Counted from the first letter of the stretch, positions 6,343 to 14,561 are shown. The stretch: 25,701 bases of DNA from Clostridiales bacterium (GCA_004556985.1 SFFC01000031.1:1-25701), one strand, 5' to 3'. Numbers and translations are program-made. The notes: a model not told the origin generated them from the sequence alone.

Positions 6343-7102
6343 CCCTGTCGGAATGCGCACTTTTTTGTCCCTTTCTTTTCGCCAAAAGAAACGATCTTTG
6401 GAGGAATTCCGGCAGTCCCCTGCCCCCGGCCAGCGTGCGCGCGGCGACGAGCGCACCGACGCTTTCGGCCCCGGCCTCGCGCAGCGCCCGGGCCGCCTCC
6501 CGGGCCGTGGAGCCCGTGGTATAGACATCGTCGATGAGCAGAATCCGCTTCCCGCGCACGCATTCGTCGGCGCGCATGCAGCCCTCGACGTTCTTTGCCC
6601 GCCCGCTCGCAGGCAGAGTCATCTGCGCGGCCCGGCTGTCCTCGCGCGTCAGCGCCTGTGCGCAGGGCAATCCCCTTCTGCGCGCGACGGCCTGCGCCAG
6701 CAGCGCCGCCTGATTGTAGCCGCGCTCGCGCAAGCGCCGCCGGGTCGTCGGCACGGGGACGACCAGCTCCTCCCCGCCGGTTCGAAGGCCAGCCATGGTC
6801 TCGGCGAGCGGCTCCGCCGCCCCGCGCATCCCCTCGAATTTGAGAGCGAGAATCAGCCGCCGGGCCACGCCGTCATAAGGATACGCAGCCCGGACATAGG
6901 CGAGCCCCTCGGCGGACGGCCGCCGCTCTTCGCGCTCCGCCTCCGCCTGCTCAAGCGCCTGCTCCTCCAGCAGTGCGGCGCAGGCCATGCACAGGCCGCC
7001 CTCGTTTTCCGGCGGAAGCCCTCGGCCGCAGACCATGCAGCCGACCTCCTGCGGAAAGATCCATTCCTCCGCTGCACTCAGCAGCCTTTTGATCGTCTTC
7101 AC
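6326..7102 (-). CDS. comF: ComF-family phosphoribosyltransferase-like protein
   Basis: 258 residues with a GTG start overlapping the recD2 stop by four bases (GTGA), so translation is coupled. The N-terminus has a zinc-finger-like Cys4 pattern (C22, C25, C38, C41). The rest is a type I PRTase fold with the PRPP loop ILLIDDVYTTGSTA. The family (ComFC/GntX) supports natural transformation and recombination-linked DNA processing; the biochemical role is not settled. Odd feature: after the usual family end near ARTLAGG, the frame continues about 30 residues. It passes through an 8-bp perfect inverted repeat (6372-6391, encoding LLAKRK) and ends inside the 5' part of the structured RNA. The tail is probably sequence read through by chance rather than a conserved domain. 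Confidence 0.93.
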   Translation of the reverse strand: MKTIKRLLSAAEEWIFPQEVGCMVCGRGLPPENEGGLCMACAALLEEQALEQAEAEREERRPSAEGLAYVRAAYPYDGVARRLILALKFEGMRGAAEPLAETMAGLRTGGEELVVPVPTTRRRLRERGYNQAALLAQAVARRRGLPCAQALTREDSRAAQMTLPASGRAKNVEGCMRADECVRGKRILLIDDVYTTGSTAREAARALREAGAESVGALVAARTLAGGRGLPEFLQRSFLLAKRKGQKSAHSDREPGKL

Positions 7103-9315
7103 AGGCTGCTCACCTGCTCAAGCCGCCAGCGGAGCGCGCTGTAGCGCCGGCGCGTATTGGTGTTGGCGATCATCTGCTCGATGGCCGCCTCCCGCCCGAC
7201 GATCATGACCAGCCTGCGCGCGCGCGTCACGGCGGTATAGAGCAAGTTGCGCGTCAGCAGCATCGGCGGACCGCCGACGGCGGGCATCACGACGACCGGG
7301 AATTCGCTGCCCTGGCTCTTGTGGACAGAGATGCAATAGGCCAGCTCGAGGTCGTCGATGTCGCCGCCCTCGTAGGTCGCCTCGCGGTCGTCGTCAAAGC
7401 GAACGGTGATCGTGCGCTCCTGCGCGTCGATCCCGCTGACGAAGCCGATGTCCCCGTTGAAGACGCCCTGGCCCTTCTCCCAGCCGAAGACGCCTTCCTT
7501 CTGCCATTCGAGCTGGTAGTTGTTGCGCGTCTGCATGACCTTGTCGCCCTCGCGGAAGGTCGTGTCCCCGCGCGTGCGCTCCTGCTTGCCCGCGGCGGGC
7601 GGGTTGAAGCGCGATTGCAGCAGCTGGTTGAGCGCGTAGACGCCGCAATCGCCCTTCTTCGTGGGCGAGAGAACCTGCATCTGGCGCACAGGATCAAGTC
7701 CCAGGAACTTCGACAGGCGCACGGCGCAGAGCTCCACGATCCGCGCTGCCGCGTCGGCCGGCGAGCTCGCGCGCTCAAAGAAGAAGTCGCTCCCCTTCGC
7801 GTTGAGGCGGGGCGCCTCGCCATGGTTGATCCTGTGCGCGTTATAGACGATCATGCTCTTTTCGTCCTGCCTGAAGATCTCCGTCAGCCGCACGGAGGGC
7901 ACGACGCCGCTGTCGAGGATGTCCCGCAGCACGTTTCCCGCGCCGACGCTGGGCAGCTGATCCGCATCGCCGACCATGATCAGCCGCGTACCCGGGACGA
8001 GCGCGCGCAGCATCGAGCGCATCAGGAAGATGTCGACCATCGACATCTCGTCGACGATCAGCGTATCGAACTCGAGCGGGTTGTCCTGTGTGCGGGCGAA
8101 GTCGCCCTCCTCGCCGCCGTATTCGAGCAGCCGGTGCAGCGTCTTGGCCTCCATGCCGCAGGCCTCGCTCATGCGCTTGGCGGCGCGTCCCGTCGGCGCG
8201 GCGAGCGCGATTTCTCCACCGACGCTCAGCAGCTTGATGATGCATTTGATGATCGTCGTCTTGCCCGTTCCGGGGCCGCCGGTGATGACGGTCATGCCGC
8301 TTTTGACGGCCGTCTCGATCGCCAGCCGCTGCTGGGGATGCAGCGTGATGCCCTCCATGCGCTCGATCTCGTCCAGCTGCGCCGTCAGGTCGTCGGTCAT
8401 GCTCGTGGGCATCGCGTCGAGCATCTCCCGCAGCCGACGCGCGACCTCGCATTCCGCCCGATAGGTCTGCGGCAGGTAGACGGCCACCTCCGCCTCCCCG
8501 TCCTCCCGCGGCAGAATCTGCGCCGTGAGCTGATGGGAAAGGATCAGGCTGTCAATCATCCGCTCGATCGCGTCCTCGTCGTTGCCCAGCAGGCGTCTCG
8601 CCGTCTCGCAGAGCTCCGGCCGCGGCAGATAGCAATGCCCCGCGCTGCCCGTCGCCTCGGAAAGGGCATATTTGATGCCCGCGCTCAGGCGGTATTCGCT
8701 GTCCCGCTCCACGCCCAGGGACGCGGCGATCCGGTCGGCGGTCTTGAAGCCGACGCCCTCGACATCCTCGACGAGCCGGTAGGGGTTCTTCGTAACGACC
8801 TGCTTGACGTTTTCCCCGTACTGCTTGAAAATCTTGACCGCGAGCGACGGCGTGATGCCGTAGCTCTGCAGAAAGATCATCGCCTCGCGCTGCTGTGCCT
8901 GCTCGGCGTAGCTCTCCTGAATCATCCTGGCGCGCTTTTCGCCGATGCCCGGCACCTCGAGCAGCCGCTCCGGCTCGGCGTAGAGCACGTCGAGCGTCTT
9001 TTCCCCGAAGGCCTTGATCAGCAGCTTGGCCGTCGCCGGGCCGATGCCGCGGATCATCCCGCTGGAGAGGTATTTTTCGATGCCCGAGAGCGTCGTCGGC
9101 TTTTCGATCTCGCAGCTGTGCACCTTGATCTGCCGCCCATAGACGGGATGCTCGACCCATTCGCCCGTGATGCGCAGCTTTTCGCCCGACGCGACTGGCG
9201 GCAGGATGCCCACAGCGGAGACGCGCGTGCGCCCCGTCTTGACGATCAGCACCGTATAGCCGTTTTCGTCGTTGCGAAAGACCGTCTCATCGGCAAAGGC
9301 CTCGATAACCTCCAT
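7099..9315 (-). CDS. recD2: RecD2-type ATP-dependent DNA helicase
   Basis: 738 residues, standard for RecD2. The start MEVIEAFADETVF is set by AAAGGAGG 7 nt upstream; the Cys-rich in-frame extension is rejected. An OB-like N-terminal region is followed by tandem helix-hairpin-helix motifs (IRGIGPATA about residue 88, VPGIGEKRA about 121, VEGVGFKTA about 185). Superfamily 1 helicase motifs come next: Walker A GGPGTGKT at 346-353, DEMS at 422-425, GDADQLPSVG near 450, and the late motifs VHKSQGSEF and YTAVTRAR near the C-terminus. It is a 5'-3' helicase of the RecBC-independent type, involved in repair and replication-fork maintenance. It lies 46 nt after trhP and overlaps comF by four bases, a pairing common in Clostridia. 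Confidence 0.97.
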   Translation of the reverse strand: MEVIEAFADETVFRNDENGYTVLIVKTGRTRVSAVGILPPVASGEKLRITGEWVEHPVYGRQIKVHSCEIEKPTTLSGIEKYLSSGMIRGIGPATAKLLIKAFGEKTLDVLYAEPERLLEVPGIGEKRARMIQESYAEQAQQREAMIFLQSYGITPSLAVKIFKQYGENVKQVVTKNPYRLVEDVEGVGFKTADRIAASLGVERDSEYRLSAGIKYALSEATGSAGHCYLPRPELCETARRLLGNDEDAIERMIDSLILSHQLTAQILPREDGEAEVAVYLPQTYRAECEVARRLREMLDAMPTSMTDDLTAQLDEIERMEGITLHPQQRLAIETAVKSGMTVITGGPGTGKTTIIKCIIKLLSVGGEIALAAPTGRAAKRMSEACGMEAKTLHRLLEYGGEEGDFARTQDNPLEFDTLIVDEMSMVDIFLMRSMLRALVPGTRLIMVGDADQLPSVGAGNVLRDILDSGVVPSVRLTEIFRQDEKSMIVYNAHRINHGEAPRLNAKGSDFFFERASSPADAAARIVELCAVRLSKFLGLDPVRQMQVLSPTKKGDCGVYALNQLLQSRFNPPAAGKQERTRGDTTFREGDKVMQTRNNYQLEWQKEGVFGWEKGQGVFNGDIGFVSGIDAQERTITVRFDDDREATYEGGDIDDLELAYCISVHKSQGSEFPVVVMPAVGGPPMLLTRNLLYTAVTRARRLVMIVGREAAIEQMIANTNTRRRYSALRWRLEQVSSL

Positions 9316-9361
9316 GACGCGCCTCCTTTGTATTTGTCCGTCGCAGCTCTCCGCGCCGGCG

Positions 9362-10594
9362 TCAGCAGCCCTTGCGGTTGCGCACCGGCCCGCGCAGCAT
9401 GTCACCCCGATGCAGCTTTTCCCCGCAAGGCACGCGCACGAACTGCCCCGGCACATTCGCCGCGGCGACATGCTCGCCCGTACCCTCGACGACGATGTCC
9501 TCCACCATGAGTGTTTCGCTGCCCGCCGGCGTGACGGTCTCCAGCTCGTCGCCGACGAAGAAGCGGTTTTTCATCTCCACAAGCGCCTCGCCGCCCGATG
9601 CGTCCAGGACATAGCCCATGTATTCGGCCGCCTGCTCCGTGCCCACAGCCCCGCCGCAGACCTCGGGCTGCCCGAAATAGAAGCCCGTGTCGTAGGTTCT
9701 GTGGCTGATTTTGTCCAGCTCCGCGCGCAGGCTATGCTTCTTCTCCTCAAACGCCTTTGGATCGCGTGCAAAGGCGTCCATCGCCCGGCGATACGCGCCG
9801 ACAACCGTTCCGACGTAGAGTTCGTTCTTCATCCGTCCCTCGATCTTGAAGCAGGCGACGCCGCTTCCCATCAGCCGCGGCAGATGCTTAAGCATGCACA
9901 GATCGCGGCTGGAGAGGATCGCCGTGCCGCGCCCGTCCTCCTCGACGGGCAGGTATTCGCCCGGGCGCGAGCGCTCCTCAAGCACATAGCTCCAGCGGCA
10001 GGGCTGGCTGCACGCGCCCCGGTTGGCGCTGCGCCCATTCAAAAAGCTCGAGAGCATGCAGCGCCCGGAATAGGACATGCACATCGCGCCGTGGATGAAC
10101 GTCTCCAGCTCGATCTCGCCGCGCAGCTCCTTAGCCATGCGCTCGATCTGCTCAAGCGTCAGCTCCCGCGCCAGCACGACGCGGCTTGCGCCCATCGCGC
10201 GATAGACCCTCGCACTCTCGCTGTTCGTCGTGTTCGCCTGCGTGCTGACGTGAATCGCAAGGCCCGGCACCTCCCGGGCAATACGCGCAATCGCGCCCAA
10301 ATCGGAGACGATCACGGCGTCGACGCCCGCCTCCCTCGCCTCCCGCGCCGCGCGGACCATGCCCGGCAGGTCGCCGTCAAAGGCGAAGATGTTGAGCGTC
10401 AGGTTGACCTGCACCCCAGCGGCATGCGCCAGTGCCGTCATGTCGGCAAGCGCCTGCCCGTCAAAATTGTCCGCCTGTGCGCGCAGGCCGTATTGCTTCG
10501 CCCCACAATAAACGGCGTCCGCGCCGAAGCGCAGCGCCGTCAAAAAGGGCCTCAGGCTGCCCGCCGGAGCGAGCAGCGCCGGCATGTCATTCAT
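9362..10594 (-). CDS. trhP: U32-family protein, tRNA uridine hydroxylation (TrhP-like)
   Basis: 410 residues. The U32 signature is present (ETFIHGAMCMSYSGRCMLS, Cys 172 and 179), followed by Cys 195 and 199 and a later Cys in GVACFKIEGRMK. These are the cysteines that hold an iron-sulfur cluster in this family. Established knowledge: YegQ/TrhP and the Bacillus YrrN/YrrO pair make 5-hydroxyuridine at tRNA position 34 using prephenate, despite the older name peptidase. A single gene replaces the Bacillus pair, and the methyltransferase TrmR usually found between mltG and trhP is absent here. The start at 10594 has AGAGGG 7 nt upstream and overlaps mltG by 8 nt. An ATG three codons later is an alternative. 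Confidence 0.88.
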   Translation of the reverse strand: MNDMPALLAPAGSLRPFLTALRFGADAVYCGAKQYGLRAQADNFDGQALADMTALAHAAGVQVNLTLNIFAFDGDLPGMVRAAREAREAGVDAVIVSDLGAIARIAREVPGLAIHVSTQANTTNSESARVYRAMGASRVVLARELTLEQIERMAKELRGEIELETFIHGAMCMSYSGRCMLSSFLNGRSANRGACSQPCRWSYVLEERSRPGEYLPVEEDGRGTAILSSRDLCMLKHLPRLMGSGVACFKIEGRMKNELYVGTVVGAYRRAMDAFARDPKAFEEKKHSLRAELDKISHRTYDTGFYFGQPEVCGGAVGTEQAAEYMGYVLDASGGEALVEMKNRFFVGDELETVTPAGSETLMVEDIVVEGTGEHVAAANVPGQFVRVPCGEKLHRGDMLRGPVRNRKGC

Positions 10595-11786
10595 CGCTCA
10601 GCCCTCTGCTTCTGTCGTATTCCTCCCACAGCGGCCGGTACATCGCCACTGCAGCGTTGTGCTCCTCCAGCGTCTTGGAAAAATGCAGCTCGCCGGAATC
10701 CGGGTCGGTCGAGCAGAAATACAGATATTTCTGCTCGACAAACTGCTCGTCCGGGTAGAGTGCAGCGATGACCGCGTCCATCGACGGATTGCAGATCGGG
10801 CCGACAGGCAGCCCCGTGCGCGTGTAGGTGTTGTAGGCCGAGTCGACCGCCAGATCGCTGTCGCTGAGCGCCATCTTCTGCGAGCCGGAGACGTATTTGA
10901 CCGTCACGTCCGAGCCCAGAGACATGCCCTTCTTCAGCCGGTTGTGGAACACCGCGCTGACCTTGGCGAAGTCGGCCGTCTTGGCCTCCTTCTCGATCAT
11001 CGAGGCGAGCGTGAAGACCTCGTCCATCGTCATGCCCAGCGCCTGCGCGCGCTCGTCGTAGCCGAGCAGATAGGCCGCCTCCGTCTGGGAAAGCAGGCGC
11101 TTGATGATCGTGTCCGCGCTCGAGCTGGTGTAGATCTCGTAGGTGTTAGGAGAAAGATAGCCCTCCAGCGCGTAGCGTCGGCTGCCCGCGTCGTCCTGCG
11201 CGAGGATCTCCTCAATGAAGTAATAGCCGCTGTAGCTTTCGCCGCTGCGGCACAGCGAGAGGAATTCCTCCGTGTCGGAGACGACTCCCTTTTCCTTCAG
11301 ATACTGCGCGACATCCTCGACCGTCCAGCCGGGGATGATCGTGATCGTCGCGGTCAGCGGCTTGCCGTCACCAGAGACGAGCTGATCGAGGATCTCCGTC
11401 GCGGACATGGCGCGGCTGAGCTCGTAATCTCCACTCTGGATCACCTGGCCCTTGCCCATGAAGTCGGCCATGTACTTGAAGACGGTGTGGTTGTGAATGA
11501 GCCCCGCTTCCTCCAGATTCCGGGCCACCGTGGACAGCGAGCTGCCTGTGGCAACAGAGAAGGGCTGGGTCTGCGCATCCTGCGCGTCGACGGGCGCAAA
11601 GAACATCTCGTCGATCTTGCAGTAGCCCGTGTACACCAGCCCGCAAACGATCACAAACGACGCCGCGAACACGAGCACAGGCCGCAGCAGCTTCCAGATC
11701 CAGTCATACCAGAAAAAGCCGTAGCGCCGGCTTTCGTGCAGCTCCCGCTCGTCAAGCTCTCCCGCGCGCTTTTTCTTTTTAGCCAA
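10587..11786 (-). CDS. mltG: Endolytic peptidoglycan transglycosylase MltG (YceG-like)
   Basis: 399 residues. A basic cytoplasmic tail, one transmembrane helix (about 35-56), a LysM-like subdomain (GSSLSTVARNLEEAGLI, about 81-97), then the YceG fold. The motif LEGYLSPNTY and the catalytic glutamate E265 in TLASMIEKEA are present, as is GLPVGPICNPS. It cleaves nascent glycan strands and sets their length at the outer face of the membrane. The start codon is TTG (11786-11784), because no ATG occurs in frame before residue 61 and GGAGG lies 8 nt upstream. An out-of-frame four-codon ATG minigene overlaps it (see findings). Adjacent to trhP, as in the Bacillus yrrL-yrrO cluster. Confidence 0.95.
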   Translation of the reverse strand: MAKKKKRAGELDERELHESRRYGFFWYDWIWKLLRPVLVFAASFVIVCGLVYTGYCKIDEMFFAPVDAQDAQTQPFSVATGSSLSTVARNLEEAGLIHNHTVFKYMADFMGKGQVIQSGDYELSRAMSATEILDQLVSGDGKPLTATITIIPGWTVEDVAQYLKEKGVVSDTEEFLSLCRSGESYSGYYFIEEILAQDDAGSRRYALEGYLSPNTYEIYTSSSADTIIKRLLSQTEAAYLLGYDERAQALGMTMDEVFTLASMIEKEAKTADFAKVSAVFHNRLKKGMSLGSDVTVKYVSGSQKMALSDSDLAVDSAYNTYTRTGLPVGPICNPSMDAVIAALYPDEQFVEQKYLYFCSTDPDSGELHFSKTLEEHNAAVAMYRPLWEEYDRSRGLSDE

Positions 11787-11810
11787 GCTTCATTCCTCCA
11801 CGATTTGCAA

Positions 11811-12164
11811 TCAGTTCTTGTCGGGGATATCCAGGGTCACGCCCGCCGCATCCGTCAAAATCTTGAAGACGTCCGCCAGCACCTTCTGCATCTGCATCTC
11901 CGCCATCAGGTAGGCCTGCACGTCGCTGTTCATGTACAGCAGAGCGGCCAGCTGCTGAAAGCGCTGCATGTCCTCGCCGGGCATTTCCCCCGCCGCGCCG
12001 ACCATGCTCATCTGAAGACGTACCTGGAGCCGCTTGTATTCCTCCAGCAGCAGCCGGTTCGTCTCGTCGCTCATGGCGCGCTCCCGCAGCTCCCTGAGCC
12101 TCACGCATTCCTCGCTCCTGCTGATTTCACCCGCCAGCGCGTGTGCGGTATCGTAAATATTCAT
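11811..12164 (-). CDS. ylbF: YlbF/YmcA-family regulator
   Basis: 117 residues from MNIYDTAHALAGEI, with GGGGAG 8 nt upstream; an in-frame upstream extension is rejected. The protein is mostly helical with the family pattern: an N-terminal helix, a charged helix around residues 25-50 (EEYKRLQ), and a C-terminal hydrophobic helix pair (AALLYMNSDVQAYLMAEMQMQKVLADVF). In Bacillus the YlbF-YmcA-YaaT complex binds RNase Y and affects mRNA processing, competence, biofilm and sporulation. Lying just after the RNase J gene fits an RNA-decay role. Assignment is by family resemblance; the exact paralogue (YlbF versus YheA/YmcA) is unsure. Confidence 0.82.
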   Translation of the reverse strand: MNIYDTAHALAGEISRSEECVRLRELRERAMSDETNRLLLEEYKRLQVRLQMSMVGAAGEMPGEDMQRFQQLAALLYMNSDVQAYLMAEMQMQKVLADVFKILTDAAGVTLDIPDKN

Positions 12165-12195
12165 CGTGAACTCCCCTTTATTGCGAATGATGCTC

Positions 12196-12224
12196 AAAAC
12201 AGACCGGCGAAATTGCTTTGCCGG
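12196..12224 (-). terminator. Hairpin between rnj and ylbF, probable partial terminator
   Basis: On the minus strand CCGGC-AAA pairs with TTT-GCCGG (one bulged C) around a GCAA loop, 14 nt after the RNase J stop. It is followed by TCTGTTTT. The T-run is short and interrupted, so some readthrough into ylbF-mltG is likely. The plus-strand side also has a T-run (12230-12234). Confidence 0.5.
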
Positions 12225-12237
12225 CCCGGTTTTTATC

Positions 12238-13890
12238 TTATGTTTCCATGATGATCGGCAGGATCATCGGGTTGCGCTTGATGAGGTTGAACAGGTAGGT
12301 GTGCATCTCGTCCTTGATGCCATTCTTGATGGAGGTCCAGTCGCTCTGCTCGATGCGGTCGTAGCGCGCCAGCACGCTCAGGGCGACGTTGCGCGCGCCG
12401 GAGATCAGCTCCTCGTTTTCGCGCACATAGACGAATCCGCGGGAGATCAGTTCCGGCCCGGAGGTCAGCTTGCCCGTCTCCCGGCTCACGCCGACGACGA
12501 CGATGATCAGTCCGTCCTGCGAGAGGTGCTTGCGGTCGCGCAGCACGACGTTGCCCACGTCGCCCACGCCGAGGCCGTCGACCATGACCGAGCCGGTCGG
12601 AATCGGCCCCGTGATGCTCGCCTCGTCGTCGGAGAGCTCCAGCGCCTGCCCCAGCTCCAGGATAATGACATTGTCCGCCGGCATGCCCAGCTCCATCGCC
12701 AGCTGCGCGTGGCGGTGCAGCATCCGGTATTCGCCGTGCACTGGGACGAAGTATTTCGGCTTGACCAGTGTATGCACGAGCTTGAGCTCCTCCTGGCAGG
12801 CGTGGCCGGAGACATGCACGTCGGCGATGCGGTTGTAGATGACCGTCGCGCCGCACTTATAGAGCTGGTCGATGATGTGGGAGACCATCAGCTCGTTGCC
12901 GGGAATCGGTGAGGCGGAGATGATGACCGTGTCGCCCTCGCGAATCTGCAGCTTGCGGTGCTCGCTGTTGGCCATGCGCGTCAGCCCGCTCATCGGCTCT
13001 CCCTGGCTGCCCGTGGTCAGCACGACGATCTCGTTGTCGTCGTAGCAGTCAAGATCCCCGATCTCGATGTAGACATCCTGCGGAATCTTGAGCTCGCCGA
13101 TCTCCATCGCCAGCCTCGTGACGTTGACCATGCTGCGCCCGACGAAGCAGATCTTGCGCCCAAACTCGATGCAGTTGTCGACCACCTGCTGAATTCTGTG
13201 CAGGTTGGAAGCGAACATCGCGATAATGATGCGCCCGGTCGCGTCCTTGAAGAGGCTGTGGAAGGTCTCCCCGATCTTGCGCTCGCTCATCGTATAACCC
13301 GCGCGCTCGATGTTCGTAGAATCCGCCAGCAGCGCGAGAACGCCCCGGGTGCCCCAGGCAGCGAGCGTGTTGAGGTCGGTCACCTCGCCGTCGATGGGCG
13401 TGTAGTCGATCTTGAAGTCGCCCGTCATGATGACCGTGCCCGCCGGGCAGGTGATCGCCATTGCAACCGCGCCGGCGATCGAATGGCTGACCTTGATGAA
13501 CTGCACTGTGAACGCGCCGATGTTCACGCTGTCCAGCGGCTTGATGATGTTGTACTGAACACTCGAGATATTGTGCTCCGTCAGCTTTCCGCGTATGAGC
13601 GCACAGGTCAGCTTCGTGCCGTAGATGGGCGCGGGTGCGTTCGGGAAGACATACGGCAGGGCGCCGATATGATCCTCATGTCCATGCGTGATCAGATAGG
13701 CCCGCAGGCGGTCGCGGTTGTTGGTCAGGTATGTGACATCCGGGATGACGAGGTCAATGCCCAGCATATCCTGGCGCGGGAAGACGGAGCCGCAGTCCAC
13801 CACGACGATATCGTCCCCGTATTCGAACGCCGTCATGTTCTTTCCGATCTCCCCAATGCCGCCCAGCGGGATGATTCTCAGCTTTCCCAT
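12238..13890 (-). CDS. rnj: Ribonuclease J
   Basis: 550 residues, usual for RNase J. The metallo-beta-lactamase core has the zinc motif HGHEDH at residues 69-74 and the upstream start motif PLGGIGEIGKNM. A beta-CASP domain follows (TGSQGEPMSGLTRMA, then SASPIPGNE and HVSGHACQEE), with a C-terminal domain ending NPMILPIIMET. It combines 5'-3' exonuclease and endonuclease activity in mRNA decay and rRNA maturation in the cytoplasm. The start is supported by GGAAGGAGG. It is the first gene after a consensus promoter with a leader of about 120 nt, and a small overlapping ORF precedes it. rpoY, which precedes rnjA in Bacillus, is not recognisable here. Confidence 0.97.
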   Translation of the reverse strand: MGKLRIIPLGGIGEIGKNMTAFEYGDDIVVVDCGSVFPRQDMLGIDLVIPDVTYLTNNRDRLRAYLITHGHEDHIGALPYVFPNAPAPIYGTKLTCALIRGKLTEHNISSVQYNIIKPLDSVNIGAFTVQFIKVSHSIAGAVAMAITCPAGTVIMTGDFKIDYTPIDGEVTDLNTLAAWGTRGVLALLADSTNIERAGYTMSERKIGETFHSLFKDATGRIIIAMFASNLHRIQQVVDNCIEFGRKICFVGRSMVNVTRLAMEIGELKIPQDVYIEIGDLDCYDDNEIVVLTTGSQGEPMSGLTRMANSEHRKLQIREGDTVIISASPIPGNELMVSHIIDQLYKCGATVIYNRIADVHVSGHACQEELKLVHTLVKPKYFVPVHGEYRMLHRHAQLAMELGMPADNVIILELGQALELSDDEASITGPIPTGSVMVDGLGVGDVGNVVLRDRKHLSQDGLIIVVVGVSRETGKLTSGPELISRGFVYVRENEELISGARNVALSVLARYDRIEQSDWTSIKNGIKDEMHTYLFNLIKRNPMILPIIMET

Positions 13891-13979
13891 TGGTCTTCGC
13901 CTCCTTCCGTTTTGTTCAAATGCATATAATATGTTTCAAAATCCACCTGCTTTGTACGCCAAGCGGACTCAAAAAGCAT
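13878..13979 (-). CDS. Possible 33-codon leader ORF overlapping the rnj start
   Basis: An open frame of 33 codons (MLFESAWRTKQ... ending GGEDQWES) lies in the rnj leader. It reads across the rnj ribosome site and stops 13 nt inside rnj in another frame. There is no clear ribosome site before its ATG (TTCGCTTT), and an open frame this short can arise by chance. If translated, it would couple or interfere with rnj initiation. It does not resemble RpoY. Confidence 0.22.
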   Translation of the reverse strand: MLFESAWRTKQVDFETYYMHLNKTEGGEDQWES

Positions 13980-14018
13980 AAAGCGAACACGCCCAGGCAA
14001 TCCTGAGTAATCAATTTC

Positions 14019-14046
14019 ATTATAACACAAAACGTACTATTGTCAA
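14019..14046 (-). promoter_or_regulatory. Consensus sigma-A promoter of rnj
   Basis: On the minus strand TTGACA (14046-14041) and TATAAT (14024-14019) are both perfect, with a 16-nt spacer. The predicted start is near 14012, giving a leader of about 120 nt before rnj. The surroundings are AT-rich compared with the flanking genes. Confidence 0.93.
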
Positions 14047-14144
14047 AGAAAATGTTTGGTTAATCTTCCTGAGGGTTTTTGAAGCCCGTTTGGGCTGCGC
14101 CCCTCCTGCCGCAATGCCTTCAGGCTTCTTCCCCTTTGCGCGCG

Positions 14145-14174
14145 AAAAAAGAAACGCCCGCCAGGGACGTTTCT
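14145..14174 (-). terminator. Intrinsic terminator after trxA
   Basis: On the minus strand AGAAACG and CGTTTCT pair, then a bulged T, then CCC/GGG around a 4-nt loop. A run of six T (14150-14145) follows. It starts 14 nt after the trxA stop. Confidence 0.88.
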
Positions 14175-14187
14175 CTTTTCCTTTTCT

Positions 14188-14502
14188 TTACAGATGGCGC
14201 TCGATCATCGCGGCGATATCCTGCTTGCCGCGCGCGCCGACCGCCTGCTCGACGACCTTGCCGCCCTTCAGGACGACCAGCGTCGGAATGCTCATCACGC
14301 CAAAGCGCTGAGCCAACGCCGGCTCTTGGTCGACATCGACCTTGCCCACGACGGCGCGCCCCTCAAACTCGGCGGCCAGCTGCTCGACAGACGGCGCGAT
14401 CATCCGGCACGGTCCGCACCAGGTCGCAAAGAAATCCACCAGCACGGGCTTGTCGCCCGCGACGGCGCGCTCAAAGGTCTCCTGCGTAAAATGCTCCAGC
14501 AT
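14188..14502 (-). CDS. trxA: Thioredoxin
   Basis: 104 residues, canonical length. The active site WCGPC is at residues 28-32 and the cis-proline motif is SIPT. The Asp-rich strand VGKVDVDQEP and the C-terminal GGKVVEQAVGA are typical of TrxA. A cytoplasmic disulfide reductase served by thioredoxin reductase, which is not in the window. The start has a perfect AAAGGAGG 6 nt upstream. It is the last gene of the ftsK-hisS-rseC-trxA run and is closed by a terminator. Its place after an RseC-like redox protein fits a thiol/redox role for both. Confidence 0.97.
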   Translation of the reverse strand: MLEHFTQETFERAVAGDKPVLVDFFATWCGPCRMIAPSVEQLAAEFEGRAVVGKVDVDQEPALAQRFGVMSIPTLVVLKGGKVVEQAVGARGKQDIAAMIERHL

Positions 14503-14561
14503 GTTGTTTCCTCCTTTTAGTTGGCATATTGGTTTGTGTTTCCGTCCCTCTGCTTTTCGGA

